Source: Aerophototrophica crusticola
GTDB lineage: Bacteria > Pseudomonadota > Alphaproteobacteria > Azospirillales > Azospirillaceae
Assembly: GCA_001939945.1 (NCBI GenBank)
Contig: MOEB01000005.1
Location: 111,993 to 175,992 of the forward strand
Direction: 5' to 3'
DNA length: 64,000 nt
Shown: positions 1 to 9,251 of the stretch, one piece after another
How the letters are laid out: each line of letters starts with the position of its first letter
How positions within the stretch are numbered: position 1 is the first letter of the stretch
Notes under the pieces: generated by a model
What the model was told of the DNA's origin: nothing
Databases searched by the model: none
Seen by the model: the letters and a program-made list of their open reading frames with translations, nothing else
Position numbers and translations under genes: made by a program

Positions 1-516
1 GAAGGCGTCCTCGGCCCAATCGTCGGCCATCCAGTTGTGCACGTTGCGGAAGGTCAGCACCAGGTCCGCGCTGCCGGGCGGCACCATGGCCAGCTTCTTC
101 GGCCCGAACTCCGTCACCTTGACCTCAGAATAGGCCTCGGGCGTGGCGGCCAGCTTCTCCGCATAGCGCTTCAGGCCGCGCTGCACGTAGTCCGTGGTGC
201 TGTCCTTGTCCCAGCTGGCGGCCACATAGGTGCCCTTGCCCTTCATCACGGGGGCCAGCACCTCCGTGTACCAGCCGCCGCCCGGCCAGATCTCCACCAC
301 CGTCTGGCCCTGTTTCAGGCCGAAGAAGGTCAGCGTCTCCTTGGGGTGCCGGTACTGGTCGCGGGCCTTGTTGGCGTCGCTGCGGTGGGCGCCGGCCAGG
401 GCTTGGTCCAGGGCGGCCGAGGTGGCGGCGTCCATCTCCGCGGCGGCGGGCAGGGAGACGAAGGCCGTGGCCAGCAGGGCGAGCCCGGCCAGGGCCGACT
501 TGGGCAGGGGAATCAT
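1..516 (-). CDS. Secreted class I SAM-dependent methyltransferase (3' end outside window)
   Basis: The reading frame is open from an ATG at 516 to the window edge (172 codons), so the C-terminus is missing. Residues 1-26 form a signal peptide (MIPLPKSALAGLALLATAF, ending AAAE), placing the enzyme in the periplasm. A glycine-rich SAM-binding motif follows (VVEIWPGGGWYTEVLAP, about residues 72-88), and the visible part ends at an LTFRNVHNW stretch typical of motif II. This matches exported predicted methyltransferases (COG4798-like) of alphaproteobacteria. Their substrate is unknown and I cannot infer it here. The gene stands alone, and its start lies about 115 bases from the end of the esterase gene on the same strand. 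Confidence 0.82.
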   Translation of the reverse strand, partial: MIPLPKSALAGLALLATAFVSLPAAAEMDAATSAALDQALAGAHRSDANKARDQYRHPKETLTFFGLKQGQTVVEIWPGGGWYTEVLAPVMKGKGTYVAASWDKDSTTDYVQRGLKRYAEKLAATPEAYSEVKVTEFGPKKLAMVPPGSADLVLTFRNVHNWMADDWAEDAF

Positions 517-631
517 GGCGTTTCCTCGAAGCGATGGCATGGCCCCGTTGGCCGGGGCCAGTCACCCCTAGACCTAGCATCCGCCCCCCGCCCCGACCAG
601 CACCACTCCCGGCCATGCCGGACGGGGCCGC

Positions 632-1477
632 TCAGCGCGCGCTCGACACCCGGTCCGCCGCCCCGGGGATGGTCCGCAGCGCCGCTTCCGCCAGCTTGGC
701 ATGGGCGGCGCTGGTGGGGTGCAGCCCGTCCCAGAACAGGTAGCCGACACAAGAGCGCCGGTCCGGGCAGGCCCCGGACACGTCGCGGAAGCCGGCCTTG
801 GCGGGGTCGGCCATCACCTCCCGCGCCAGGGCGTGCACGTCCAGCCGGTGGACGCGCATGCCGGGATGCCGCGATTCCACCCCGTCCAGCATGCGGGCCA
901 GGGCGGCGTTGTAGCTTTCGGTCAGGGCATTGGCGATGGCCGCCACCTGCGGCCCGAAGCCCCTGACCTGGGGGGCGAGCCCGATGTCCGGCAGGTTGGG
1001 TACCAGCACGTTGGTGGCGCCGCGCTTGGCCAGGTCTTCCAGGATGCCGCGCAGGGTCGCCACCGCATCCGGCACCAGGGTGGCGCGGTTGGGCGCCCAG
1101 GGGGCCGCCAACAGGTCGTTGCCGCCGCCATAGACCACCAGCAGGGCGTTGGCCGGCACCTTGCCGTCGGGTCCCAGCCCGTCCAGGTAGCGGTCCGCCT
1201 GCACCCGCAGGGAATGCGCCCCGCCATGGATGCGCGCCCCGCCCACCGCGTGGTTGTTGCCGCCGCGGGTGGAGGCCACCAGCTTCGACCCCAACCGCTG
1301 CGCCAGCACCTCCACCCAGACCGGCCCGTCGCTGAACCGGCCGGCATTGCCGATGTCCGACAGGCTGTCCCCCAGCACCACCAGCGGCACAGGCCCCTTG
1401 CCCAGGGGTGCCGCCCCGGTCGACCCCGCCGCCATCACGCCCGCGGCCACCACCATGCCCATCAATCCCTTCAACAT
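632..1477 (-). CDS. Secreted GDSL-family lipase/esterase
   Basis: A 281-residue protein from an ATG at 1477 preceded by an AAGGCGGG-like ribosome site; the longer frame upstream has no signal and is not used. Residues 1-23 are a signal peptide. The SGNH hydrolase blocks are clear: GDSLSDIGN with nucleophile Ser38, a GGNDLL motif (Asn120), and DGLHP with Asp250 and His253 completing the triad. The family cleaves lipid or carbohydrate esters, and periplasmic or extracellular action follows from the signal peptide. It resembles the phospholipase/lecithinase subgroup (COG3240). The substrate cannot be read from the sequence. Confidence 0.87.
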   Translation of the reverse strand: MLKGLMGMVVAAGVMAAGSTGAAPLGKGPVPLVVLGDSLSDIGNAGRFSDGPVWVEVLAQRLGSKLVASTRGGNNHAVGGARIHGGAHSLRVQADRYLDGLGPDGKVPANALLVVYGGGNDLLAAPWAPNRATLVPDAVATLRGILEDLAKRGATNVLVPNLPDIGLAPQVRGFGPQVAAIANALTESYNAALARMLDGVESRHPGMRVHRLDVHALAREVMADPAKAGFRDVSGACPDRRSCVGYLFWDGLHPTSAAHAKLAEAALRTIPGAADRVSSAR

Positions 1478-1641
1478 CAGACCCGCCTTGCCTTCGACTG
1501 CGGGGCGGACAGGTGGGCAAGAATGGGGATGGGGGCAATTACCCGGAATCGCGGGAGGGGTTCGTGGAGCCGTCATGTGGTGGCTGCCAAACACCCGGTG
1601 GCCCATGTTATGGTCATCCGACAAACCAGAGGAGCCGTCCC

Positions 1642-1884
1642 ATGCGATGGGCATTGGCTGATGTCACCCGGCGTTTGCCAGAGATCATCGACGCGACCCA
1701 GACGTCGCCCCAGGAAGTCGATCTGGGCGAGGGAAAGGGCGTGCTGGTCCTGTCCCTCAGGCCCCCCAAGCCCAAGACCCAGCCCCGCAGCCTGGCCGAT
1801 GTCCTGATGGACTCCCCGCTCTGGGGGTTCGATTTGGGCGACGACCTCAGGGACAAGTCCCTGCCGCGTGAGGTCGATCTTTGA
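1642..1884 (+). CDS. Phd/YefM-like antitoxin
   Basis: An 80-residue protein, ATG at 1642 with GAGGAG 9 bases upstream. The N-terminal half (MRWALADVTRRLPEIIDA) has the pattern of a divergent Phd/YefM DNA-binding fold. The C-terminal half ends in a short acidic tail (SPLWGFDLGDD, then PREVDL), the usual form of the toxin-wrapping segment in Phd/VapB-type antitoxins. The stop codon overlaps the toxin start. By analogy it should neutralise the PIN toxin and repress its own operon. The fold assignment rests on pattern and context, so the exact antitoxin family is less certain than the toxin's. Confidence 0.75.
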   Translation: MRWALADVTRRLPEIIDATQTSPQEVDLGEGKGVLVLSLRPPKPKTQPRSLADVLMDSPLWGFDLGDDLRDKSLPREVDL

Positions 1885-2309
1885 CCTACCTGGCCGACAC
1901 GAACGTCGTGTCCGTCTTCACCCAGACGGGACGGGACGCCGCGGTCCTGCAACGGTTGGACGCTGTGCCGTTCCTGTCCGTATACGTCAGCATCCTGACC
2001 CTCGGCGAATTGCGGTTTGGCATCCGCCGGCTGCCCAGCGGGGCGAAGCGGGACCAGCTCAACGCTTGGCTCGAAACAAGCTTCATCCCCAGCCTTGCCG
2101 ACCGCGTCCTTCTCGTCGATGAGGCCGTTTGCCAGACGTGGGCCGACCTTCGGGTCGCCGCCGGCCGGACCTTGCCGGTGACCGACAGCCTAATCGCCGC
2201 CACGGCCATCGCCCACGACATGGTGCTGGTCACCCGCAACGTCCGGGACTTCCAGGGCGTGCCGGTCCGGCTCTGGAACCCGTGGGACACCCCAACCCCA
2301 CCCTCCTGA
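1881..2309 (+). CDS. vapC: VapC-type PIN-domain ribonuclease toxin
   Basis: A 142-residue PIN-domain protein. The four acidic residues expected at the metal site are present: Asp6 (YLADTNVV), Glu43 (LTLGELRFG), Asp102 (VTDSLIAATA) and Asp123 (TRNVRDF). VapC toxins are Mg-dependent RNases that cut initiator tRNA or rRNA. The start is a TTG at 1881 overlapping the antitoxin TGA (TTGA), the usual translational coupling. The length is typical and no catalytic residue is lost, so the toxin looks intact. Confidence 0.88.
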   Translation: MTYLADTNVVSVFTQTGRDAAVLQRLDAVPFLSVYVSILTLGELRFGIRRLPSGAKRDQLNAWLETSFIPSLADRVLLVDEAVCQTWADLRVAAGRTLPVTDSLIAATAIAHDMVLVTRNVRDFQGVPVRLWNPWDTPTPPS

Positions 2310-2380
2310 CGCCCCAAGGCGCCCTTGGCCGGCAGCGTCCCCTGTCATAGAGTCCCGCCGTCCCCCGCCGGCAGCCGCCA

Positions 2381-2704
2381 ATGAAGTTCATCCGCCTTGA
2401 GGCCATCATCCACGCCGACCGCCATGCCACCCTGGCGGCGGCCGCGGACGCGATCAGTGCCGGCGGCGGCTGGGTCACCGACCATTCGCTGTTGTCCGAC
2501 GTGATGGCGATCCTGAACTTCCAGGTCCCTGCCGACAGCACGGGCCGGCTGGCCGCCGCCCTCCTCGCCGCCGGTATCCCGGCCAAGCCCGCCCTCCCAG
2601 AAACCATGGGCAACGGGGCAGAGGATGTGTCCGGGCAGTTGACCCTGACCTTCCCGCAGGGCACCGGCGACTTGCGCCGGGCGGTGCCGGCATTCGACGG
2701 GTAG
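2381..2704 (+). CDS. Conserved hypothetical small protein, possible ACT-like fold
   Basis: A 107-residue cytoplasmic protein, not recognised by name. The sequence alternates a short beta segment (FIRLEAIIHAD), an amphipathic helix (ATLAAAADAISAGGG), another strand (MAILNFQVP) and a second helix (GRLAAALLAAG). That order resembles a ferredoxin-like or ACT fold, but this is inference. No signal peptide or membrane segment. The ATG at 2381 has no strong ribosome site. It sits 71 bases after vapC and runs convergently into the NrtR-like gene, leaving only 5 bases between the stops. Confidence 0.6.
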   Translation: MKFIRLEAIIHADRHATLAAAADAISAGGGWVTDHSLLSDVMAILNFQVPADSTGRLAAALLAAGIPAKPALPETMGNGAEDVSGQLTLTFPQGTGDLRRAVPAFDG

Positions 2705-2709
2705 AGCCC

Positions 2710-3747
2710 CTACTCCACCATCCTGACCGTGGGCAGCCCGATCCCGGCCACCACCTTTTCCCGCAGCACGTCGCGGCGGAAGCGGTGCAGCTCCGCCGGG
2801 CGGCCGCCGGTGTTGGCGAGCGTGCCGGTGGGTTCCACCAGGCCGCCGGACAGGACCAGGCGGCGGAAGTTCTGCTTGTGCAGGCGCACGCCCGACAGGG
2901 CCTCCACCGTGCGCTGCAGCCGGAACAGGGTGAATTGCTGGGGCAGCAGGTCGAAGACCACGGGCCGGTACTTCAGCTTGCCCCGCAACCGGCCCAGGGC
3001 CACGGCCAGGATGCGGCGGTTGTCGTGGGCCATGGCGGTGCCCAGCGGCTGGTTGGTACCCAGGGCCTGGGCCCCGTTTGCCCATTTCGGGTCGGGCAGG
3101 CCATGGTGGGCACGCAAGGCGCGGTCCCGCAGCGCCTCCTCCACCAGCCCCGCCTCATACAGCAGCTCATAGCGTTCCAGGACCCGTTCATCGTCCCAGC
3201 GATCATCGTCCTGGGCGAAGGTGGTGCCGATCCGCTCGGCCCGCTTGGCCTTCAGGGACGGGTCGGAGGTGGCGGCGCACCAGGCCTCCAGCGCCGGCCG
3301 GATGGCGCGGCTGACCAGGGCGGGGCGGCCGTCGCGCCAGTCTTCCCAGGGGAAGTAGTCGTACCAGTCGTGCCATTCCGCCGCCCCGCTGCCGGACAGG
3401 GGCGCCTCCTGCACCAGGGCCACATAGCCGGTGCTGACCACGCGGGGGCCGCCCTCCATCTCCCGCGGGTCGCGCCAGCGGTCGCCGAAGGTATAGAGCT
3501 GCTCCACATAGCGCAGGGGCAGGCCGGTCTGTTCCTGCACCCAGCGGCGCAGGCCCTGTTCCAGGGTGCGGTCCCGCTCCGCGTTGAACGGGCCGAAGGG
3601 CAGGGCGTCCAGCCCGTCCGTGTCGGGGTCCCGCTGTTCCGGCGTGGCAAGGTCGTGGGTCATGCGCCGGACGACCAGCACGCGCGGCACCTCGTCCGTC
3701 ACCGCGACGATGACGGCGGTCAGGCCCAGGACGGTCGAGTCGGCCAT
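2710..3747 (-). CDS. NrtR-like regulator: degenerate Nudix domain plus winged helix
   Basis: A 345-residue protein. Residues 6-190 form a Nudix-like domain in which the Nudix box (around 52-75, FGPFNAERDR then LRRWVQEQTGL) has lost the REUxEE catalytic glutamates, so it probably binds rather than hydrolyses its ligand. Residues 267-330 (LLPQQFTLFRLQR, then HKQNFRR) match the C-terminal winged helix of NrtR, the ADP-ribose-responsive repressor of NAD metabolism. The gene is divergent from the NAD-dependent glutamate dehydrogenase across 274 bases carrying a perfect 11-base inverted repeat. NAD-linked control of that neighbour is a reasonable inference, not shown. Confidence 0.78.
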   Translation of the reverse strand: MADSTVLGLTAVIVAVTDEVPRVLVVRRMTHDLATPEQRDPDTDGLDALPFGPFNAERDRTLEQGLRRWVQEQTGLPLRYVEQLYTFGDRWRDPREMEGGPRVVSTGYVALVQEAPLSGSGAAEWHDWYDYFPWEDWRDGRPALVSRAIRPALEAWCAATSDPSLKAKRAERIGTTFAQDDDRWDDERVLERYELLYEAGLVEEALRDRALRAHHGLPDPKWANGAQALGTNQPLGTAMAHDNRRILAVALGRLRGKLKYRPVVFDLLPQQFTLFRLQRTVEALSGVRLHKQNFRRLVLSGGLVEPTGTLANTGGRPAELHRFRRDVLREKVVAGIGLPTVRMVE

Positions 3748-3863
3748 GGCGTCCCCTTCACCCCTCCGCGGCGCCCCGCATCAACGTCCCCCCGGCCGGC
3801 GCCGCGGCGGGACCTTCGCAACTCCTTCGGTTCCGGGGCTTGTACGGCAAAGAAACGACGCGC

Positions 3864-3921
3864 GCAAACCCCGCGGCGCAAAAGCCTTGCGTAATAATAC
3901 ACCCACCGAAGCGGGGTTTGC
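3864..3921. promoter_or_regulatory. Long dyad between the NrtR-like regulator and glutamate dehydrogenase
   Basis: GCAAACCCCGC (3864-3874) and GCGGGGTTTGC (3911-3921) are perfect 11-base inverted arms 36 bases apart. A smaller CGCAA/TTGCG hairpin lies inside, next to an AT-rich TAATAATAC stretch that could serve as a -10 region. The placement fits a two-site operator or a folded leader. No binding data exist here. Confidence 0.5.
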
Positions 3922-4021
3922 CCAGCGCACGGAATCCTGCCATGTAAGCGGCCGATAAGATGTCCGCCACAGGGCACGGCTGCCCTGTTAAGGGTCGGGA
4001 CCGGTATCGGGAGAGAATGCC

Positions 4022-7000
4022 ATGGTGCTGAAGCTCGAACAGCGCAAGGTCGAGCTGGTTGACCAGGTTGCCGCCAAGGTGCGCGACCGCCTGGCCCGGG
4101 AGAAGGCGAAGCTGGCCGAGGCCTTCGTCCGCCAGTTCTACGCCAACGTCCCCCCCGACGACATGCTGCGCACCGGCCCGGACGAGCTGTACGGCGCGGC
4201 CATCGCCGTCTGGCAGTTCGCCTGCCGCCGCCCCGGCGGGGAGCCGCTGGTCCGCGTCCTGAACCCGCGGGTGGACGCCGACGGCTGGCACGCCGCCCAC
4301 ACGGTGGTGGAGGTGGTGCATGACGACATGCCCTTCCTGGTGGACAGCGTCAGCGCCGAGCTGGGCCGCCACGGGCTGAACGTCCACCTGGTGATCCACC
4401 CGGTGATCCGCGCCCGCCGCGACGACAGCGGCAAGGTGGTGGAGCTGTTCGCCAACGGCGCGGCGCCGGCCGACGCCACGGCCGAATCCGTGATGCACAT
4501 CGAGGTGGACCAGCAGACCGACCCGGCCAAGCTGGAGGCGGTGCGCCAGGGCATCCTGGCCGTGCTGGCCGACGTGCGCGCCGCCGTGGCCGACTGGCGG
4601 GCCATGCGCGCCCGGGTGGCCGACACCATCAGCGGCACCAAATGCACCACACTGCCCATCCCGCAGGAGGAGATCCAGGAGAGCCTGGCCCTGCTGCGCT
4701 GGATGGACGAGGACCACTTCATCTTCCTGGGCGTGCGCGAATACCGCTTCGGCCAGGCCGAGGGGGAGGAGACGCTGGACATCCAGCCCGGCCAGGGCCT
4801 GGGCATCCTGCGCGACGACCAGATCAACATCTTCGAGGGGCTGCGCAACTTCAGCCAGTTGCCGCTGGAGGTGAAGGCCTTCATCCGCCACCCCCGCTTC
4901 ATGATGGTCACCAAGTCCCGGCGGGAGAGCACGGTCCACCGCCGCACGCCCCTGGACGCGGTGATGGTCAAGCTGTTCGACGAGCATGGCACGGAGGTGG
5001 GGGAGCGGCTGTTCGTCGGCCTGTTCACCAGCACCGCCTACAACCGCTCCGTCCGCGACATCCCCTACCTGCGCCAGAAGGTGGCCCGCACCATCGCCCG
5101 GGCCGGCTTCGACCCGCGCGGCCATGACGGCAAGGCCCTGACCCACATCCTGGAGACCTATCCCCGGGACGAGCTGTTCCAGGTGGGCGAGGATGAGCTG
5201 TTCGAAGCCGCCATGGGCGTGCTGCATTTGCAGGAGCGGCAGCGCGTCGCCCTGTTCCTGCGCAAGGACCCGTTCGGCCGCTTCGTCTCCGCCCTGGTCT
5301 ATGTCCCCCGCGACCGCTACGACACCGAGCTGCGCCGCCGCATGCAGACGCTGATCGAGCGGGCGTTCCAGGGCACCTCCTCCCAGGTCCACGTGGCCCT
5401 GTCGGAAAGTGTCCTGGCCCGGGTGCACCTGATCGTGCAGACCACCCCCGGCCAGGTGCCGGACGTGGACGTGACCGACCTGGAGCTGCAACTGATCGAG
5501 ACGGCGCGCGGCTGGCGCGACCGCTTCCAGCACGCCCTGGTGGAGCATTTCGGGGAGGCCAAGGGCCTGACCCTGGCCCGCCGCTATGGCGCCCTGCTGC
5601 CTGCCAGCTACCAGGAGGCCTATGGCGCCGACCACGCCGTGGTGGACATCGAGAAGGTGGAGCAGGCGGCGGCAAGCGGCGGCATGGCGCTCAACCTCTA
5701 CCGCCCGGTGGATGCGGAGCCGCACGAGGTCTACCTGAAGATCTACCGCCAGGGCCCCGCCATCGCCCTGTCGCGGGTGCTGCCCATGCTGGAGGACCTC
5801 GGCCTCAACATCATCGCCGAGCATGGGCCGTTCGAGCTGGAACTGCCAGACCTGTCCGCGCCGTTGACCATCCAGGACTTCCAGATGGAGACGGCCGGCG
5901 GCCGTCCCGTGGACATGGAGCAGGTGAAGGCCAACTTCGAGGAGGCCTTCGCCAAGGTCTGGGCCGGCGATGCCCAGTCCGACGGCTTCAACAAGCTGGT
6001 TCTGCTGGCGGGCATGAACTGGCGGGAGGCCATGCTTTTCCGCGCCTATGCCAAGTACCTGAAGCAGGCCCGCTTCGACTTCAGCCAGGAATACATCGAG
6101 GAGACGCTGGCGGCCCACGCCCCCATCGCCCGCCGGCTGCTGGCCCTGTTCCGGGCGAGCCACGACCCCAAGCTGCTGGCGTCCCTGGGTGGCCAGGAGG
6201 TGGACACCCGCCGCAAGGGGTTGATCGTGGAGATCGACCACGCCCTGGACGCGGTCACCAACATCGACGAGGACCGCATCCTGCGCCGGATGCTGAACAT
6301 CATCCGGGCGACGCTGCGCACCAACTTCTTCCAGCCGGGCAAGGACGGCCAGCCCAAGGCCTATGTCAGCTTCAAGCTGGACAGCGGTTCCATCGAGGAC
6401 CTGCCCCTGCCCCGCCCCTGGCGGGAGATCTGGGTCTACAGCCCGCGAGTGGAGGCCATCCATTTGCGCGGCGGCAAGGTGGCCCGCGGCGGCATCCGCT
6501 GGTCCGACCGCAAGGAGGATTTCCGGACGGAGATCCTGGGCCTGATCAAGGCCCAGATGGTGAAGAACGCCGTGATCGTGCCGGTGGGCAGCAAGGGCGG
6601 CTTCGTCGTCAAGAACCTGCCCCCGGCCAGCGCCGGCCGGGAGGCCGTCATGGCCGAGGTGGTCGAGTGCTACAAGACCATGATGCGCGGCTTGCTGGAC
6701 ATCACCGACAATCTGAAGGGCGGTGAGGTGATCCCGCCGGCAGACGTGGTCCGGCTGGACCAGGACGACCCCTACCTGGTGGTGGCGGCGGACAAGGGTA
6801 CGGCCACCTTCAGCGACATCGCCAACTCCGTCAGCCGCGAATACGGCTTCTGGCTGGACGACGCCTTCGCGTCCGGCGGCTCCGCCGGCTACGACCACAA
6901 GAAGATGGGCATCACCGCCCGCGGCGGCTGGGAGGCGGTGAAGCGCCACTTCCGCGAGCTGGGCAAGGATATCCAGGCGGAGGACTTCACCGTCGTCGGC

Positions 7001-8872
7001 GTGGGCGACATGTCGGGCGACGTGTTCGGCAACGGCATGCTGCTGTCCAAGCATATCCGCCTGGTGGCCGCCTTCGACCACCGCCACATCTTCGTGGACC
7101 CGAACCCGGACTCCGCGGTGAGTTGGGAGGAGCGCAAGCGCCTGTTCGACCTGCCGCGGTCGAGCTGGGCCGACTATGACCGGACCAAGATGTCCGCCGG
7201 CGGCGCCATCTTCGAGCGCACGGCCAAGTCCCTGGCCCTGACGCCGGAGATCAAGTCCCTGCTGGGCCTCGCCAGCGACCGGGTCACCCCCGCCGACCTG
7301 ATGAAGGCCATCCTGACGGCGAAGGTGGAGCTGCTCTGGCTGGGCGGCATCGGCACCTACGTCAAGGCGGCGGATGAGACCAACGCCGAGGTGGGCGACA
7401 AGGCCAACGACGCCATCCGCATCAACGGCCGCGACCTGCGGGTCCAGGTGGTGGGCGAGGGCGCCAATTTGGGCCTGACCCAGCGCGGCCGGATCGAGGC
7501 GGCGCTGGCCGGCCTGCACCTGAACACCGACGCCATCGACAACTCCGCCGGGGTGGACACATCCGACCATGAGGTGAACATCAAGATCCTGCTGCGGGAC
7601 GTGATGGACCGGGGCCGCATGACCCGTGAGCAGCGCGACGAGCTGCTGGCGGAGATGACAGAGGAGGTCGGCGCCCTGGTGCTGGACGACAACTACAAGC
7701 AGACCCAGGCCCTGACGGTGACAGAGGCGCAGGCCCCCGACCTGCTGGAGGACCAGGCCCGCTTCATGCGCTTCATGGAGAAGGCCGGGAAGCTGAGCCG
7801 CGCCATCGAGTACCTGCCGGACGAAGACGAGCTGAAGGCCCGCGCCCAAGCCCGCCGCGGCCTGACCCGGCCGGAAACGGCGGTGCTGCTGGCCTATGCC
7901 AAGATCGACCTCTATGACAAGCTGCTGGCCAGCCCCCTGCCGGACGACCCCTGGATGGCGGCGGACCTGACCCGCTATTTCCCCACGGCCTTGCAGGAGC
8001 GGTTCGGCAGCTTCATCCAGCAGCACCAGCTGCGGCGGGAGATCATCAGCACCGTGGTGACCAACGCCATGGTCAACCGCGTCGGCCCCACCTTCGTGTG
8101 GGAGATGGTGGAGCAGACCGGCCGGGACGAGGGCGACGTGGCCCGCGCCTACATCATCACCCGTGAGGCCTTCGGCCTGCGCCCCGTCTGGGCGGGGATC
8201 GAGGGGCTGGACACGAAGGTCCCCGCCGCCGTGCAGACGGCCATGATCCTGGAGACCACCCGGCTGATGCGCCGGGCCGTGCCCTGGGTGCTGGTCAACG
8301 GCCACTACCCCCTGGACATCCAGGCGGAGGTGGCACGGCTGGCCCCGGCGGTGGAGGAGTTGGCGGGCAGCCTGGCCGACGTGCTGCCCACCGCGGCCCT
8401 CACCCACCTGGCGGAGGCCGCGGGCCGGCTGACCCAGGCGGGCGTGCCCAGCGACCTGGCCCGCCGCGTGGCCGCCCTGCCCGTCCTGGCCGCGGCCACG
8501 GACATCGCGTCCATCGCCGTGGAGTGCGGCAAGCCGGTGGCCGACGTGGCCGGGGCGTACTTCGGCATCGGGGAGCGGCTGGGCCTGGACTTCCTGCGGG
8601 ACAAGGCGGCCAACGTGAAGGCCGACAACCACTGGCAGCGCCAAGCGGCCGGCGCCATCCTGGACGACCTCTATGGCCTCCAGGCCCGCCTCGCGGCCCG
8701 CGTCCTGGGCCACGCCGGCGGCGGCGACCCCATCGACGCCTTCACCAGCCAACGCCAGGGCCCCATGGAGCGCATCCAGTCCCTCCTCACCGAACTCCGC
8801 GCCGCCGCCACGGTGGACATCCCCATGCTGGCGGTGGCCGGGCGGCAGTTGCGGGGGTTGGTGGCGGGGTAA
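4022..8872 (+). CDS. gdhB: NAD-dependent glutamate dehydrogenase, large (180 kDa) type
   Basis: A 1616-residue protein of the large NAD-GDH class that deaminates glutamate to 2-oxoglutarate and ammonia in the cytoplasm. The N-terminal 700 residues are the ACT-like regulatory regions seen in this class. The catalytic core holds RGGIRWSDRKEDFRTE, VPVGSKGGFVVKN (substrate lysine region), VGVGDMSGDVFGNGMLLS and VVGEGANLGLTQRGR. The helical C-terminal domain follows, and length is normal for the family. ATG at 4022 follows GGGAGAG. It is divergent from an NrtR-like regulator, suggesting control by NAD status (inference). The symbol follows usage for the large bacterial enzyme. Confidence 0.95.
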   Translation: MVLKLEQRKVELVDQVAAKVRDRLAREKAKLAEAFVRQFYANVPPDDMLRTGPDELYGAAIAVWQFACRRPGGEPLVRVLNPRVDADGWHAAHTVVEVVHDDMPFLVDSVSAELGRHGLNVHLVIHPVIRARRDDSGKVVELFANGAAPADATAESVMHIEVDQQTDPAKLEAVRQGILAVLADVRAAVADWRAMRARVADTISGTKCTTLPIPQEEIQESLALLRWMDEDHFIFLGVREYRFGQAEGEETLDIQPGQGLGILRDDQINIFEGLRNFSQLPLEVKAFIRHPRFMMVTKSRRESTVHRRTPLDAVMVKLFDEHGTEVGERLFVGLFTSTAYNRSVRDIPYLRQKVARTIARAGFDPRGHDGKALTHILETYPRDELFQVGEDELFEAAMGVLHLQERQRVALFLRKDPFGRFVSALVYVPRDRYDTELRRRMQTLIERAFQGTSSQVHVALSESVLARVHLIVQTTPGQVPDVDVTDLELQLIETARGWRDRFQHALVEHFGEAKGLTLARRYGALLPASYQEAYGADHAVVDIEKVEQAAASGGMALNLYRPVDAEPHEVYLKIYRQGPAIALSRVLPMLEDLGLNIIAEHGPFELELPDLSAPLTIQDFQMETAGGRPVDMEQVKANFEEAFAKVWAGDAQSDGFNKLVLLAGMNWREAMLFRAYAKYLKQARFDFSQEYIEETLAAHAPIARRLLALFRASHDPKLLASLGGQEVDTRRKGLIVEIDHALDAVTNIDEDRILRRMLNIIRATLRTNFFQPGKDGQPKAYVSFKLDSGSIEDLPLPRPWREIWVYSPRVEAIHLRGGKVARGGIRWSDRKEDFRTEILGLIKAQMVKNAVIVPVGSKGGFVVKNLPPASAGREAVMAEVVECYKTMMRGLLDITDNLKGGEVIPPADVVRLDQDDPYLVVAADKGTATFSDIANSVSREYGFWLDDAFASGGSAGYDHKKMGITARGGWEAVKRHFRELGKDIQAEDFTVVGVGDMSGDVFGNGMLLSKHIRLVAAFDHRHIFVDPNPDSAVSWEERKRLFDLPRSSWADYDRTKMSAGGAIFERTAKSLALTPEIKSLLGLASDRVTPADLMKAILTAKVELLWLGGIGTYVKAADETNAEVGDKANDAIRINGRDLRVQVVGEGANLGLTQRGRIEAALAGLHLNTDAIDNSAGVDTSDHEVNIKILLRDVMDRGRMTREQRDELLAEMTEEVGALVLDDNYKQTQALTVTEAQAPDLLEDQARFMRFMEKAGKLSRAIEYLPDEDELKARAQARRGLTRPETAVLLAYAKIDLYDKLLASPLPDDPWMAADLTRYFPTALQERFGSFIQQHQLRREIISTVVTNAMVNRVGPTFVWEMVEQTGRDEGDVARAYIITREAFGLRPVWAGIEGLDTKVPAAVQTAMILETTRLMRRAVPWVLVNGHYPLDIQAEVARLAPAVEELAGSLADVLPTAALTHLAEAAGRLTQAGVPSDLARRVAALPVLAAATDIASIAVECGKPVADVAGAYFGIGERLGLDFLRDKAANVKADNHWQRQAAGAILDDLYGLQARLAARVLGHAGGGDPIDAFTSQRQGPMERIQSLLTELRAAATVDIPMLAVAGRQLRGLVAG

Positions 8873-8955
8873 GGCTTGCGTGACGGTCGGGGGCGGGCTT
8901 CCGGGCCTGCCCCCGGCTTTGTTTGTGAACGAGACGGTCGGGCTTGGCCGGAGCG

Positions 8956-9210
8956 TCGGTGCCGGGAACACGGACGACACGGACCCGCTTCGCGGGACAC
9001 GGACAATCTCGGACAAAGAGCAGGCGCTGGCACTTTTCCCTGCGGCGAAGCCGCAAGACAGAGCTTCTTCAAGAACCGCCCGCGCGACAGGCTGATCGTT
9101 TGATTGCGGCTACGCCGCCTTTGGGGCCGAGACGGACCCGCCAGCACCGTCCGTGCTTGTCCGTGTTCCCGCGGAGCGGGGTCCGTGTCGTCCGTGTCAA
9201 ACGGCCCGAC
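8956..9210. repeat. Composite element bounded by long inverted repeats, filling the gap after gdhB
   Basis: The 379-base gap 8873-9251 holds no convincing gene. Left arm 8964-9004 and right arm 9159-9198 are near-perfect reverse complements built on the word ACACGGAC. Weaker matching extends outward to the CGTCGG (left) and CCGACG (right) edges, giving arms of about 45-50 bases around a 150-base centre. The centre carries two smaller complementary words (TGCGGCGAAGCCGCA and TGCGGCTACGCCGC). The form resembles a small non-autonomous mobile element or a stable RNA hairpin. Confidence 0.6.
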
Positions 9211-9251
9211 GCCATCCCAGGCGCCACAGCCTCATCCCGGCAACACCCCTC

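Noticed and set aside
3758..9016. A 1752-residue open frame antisense to glutamate dehydrogenase
   Set aside because: It is a GC-driven shadow: low-complexity His/Gln/Gly/Val composition, no domain, and it mirrors a well-conserved gene on the other strand.
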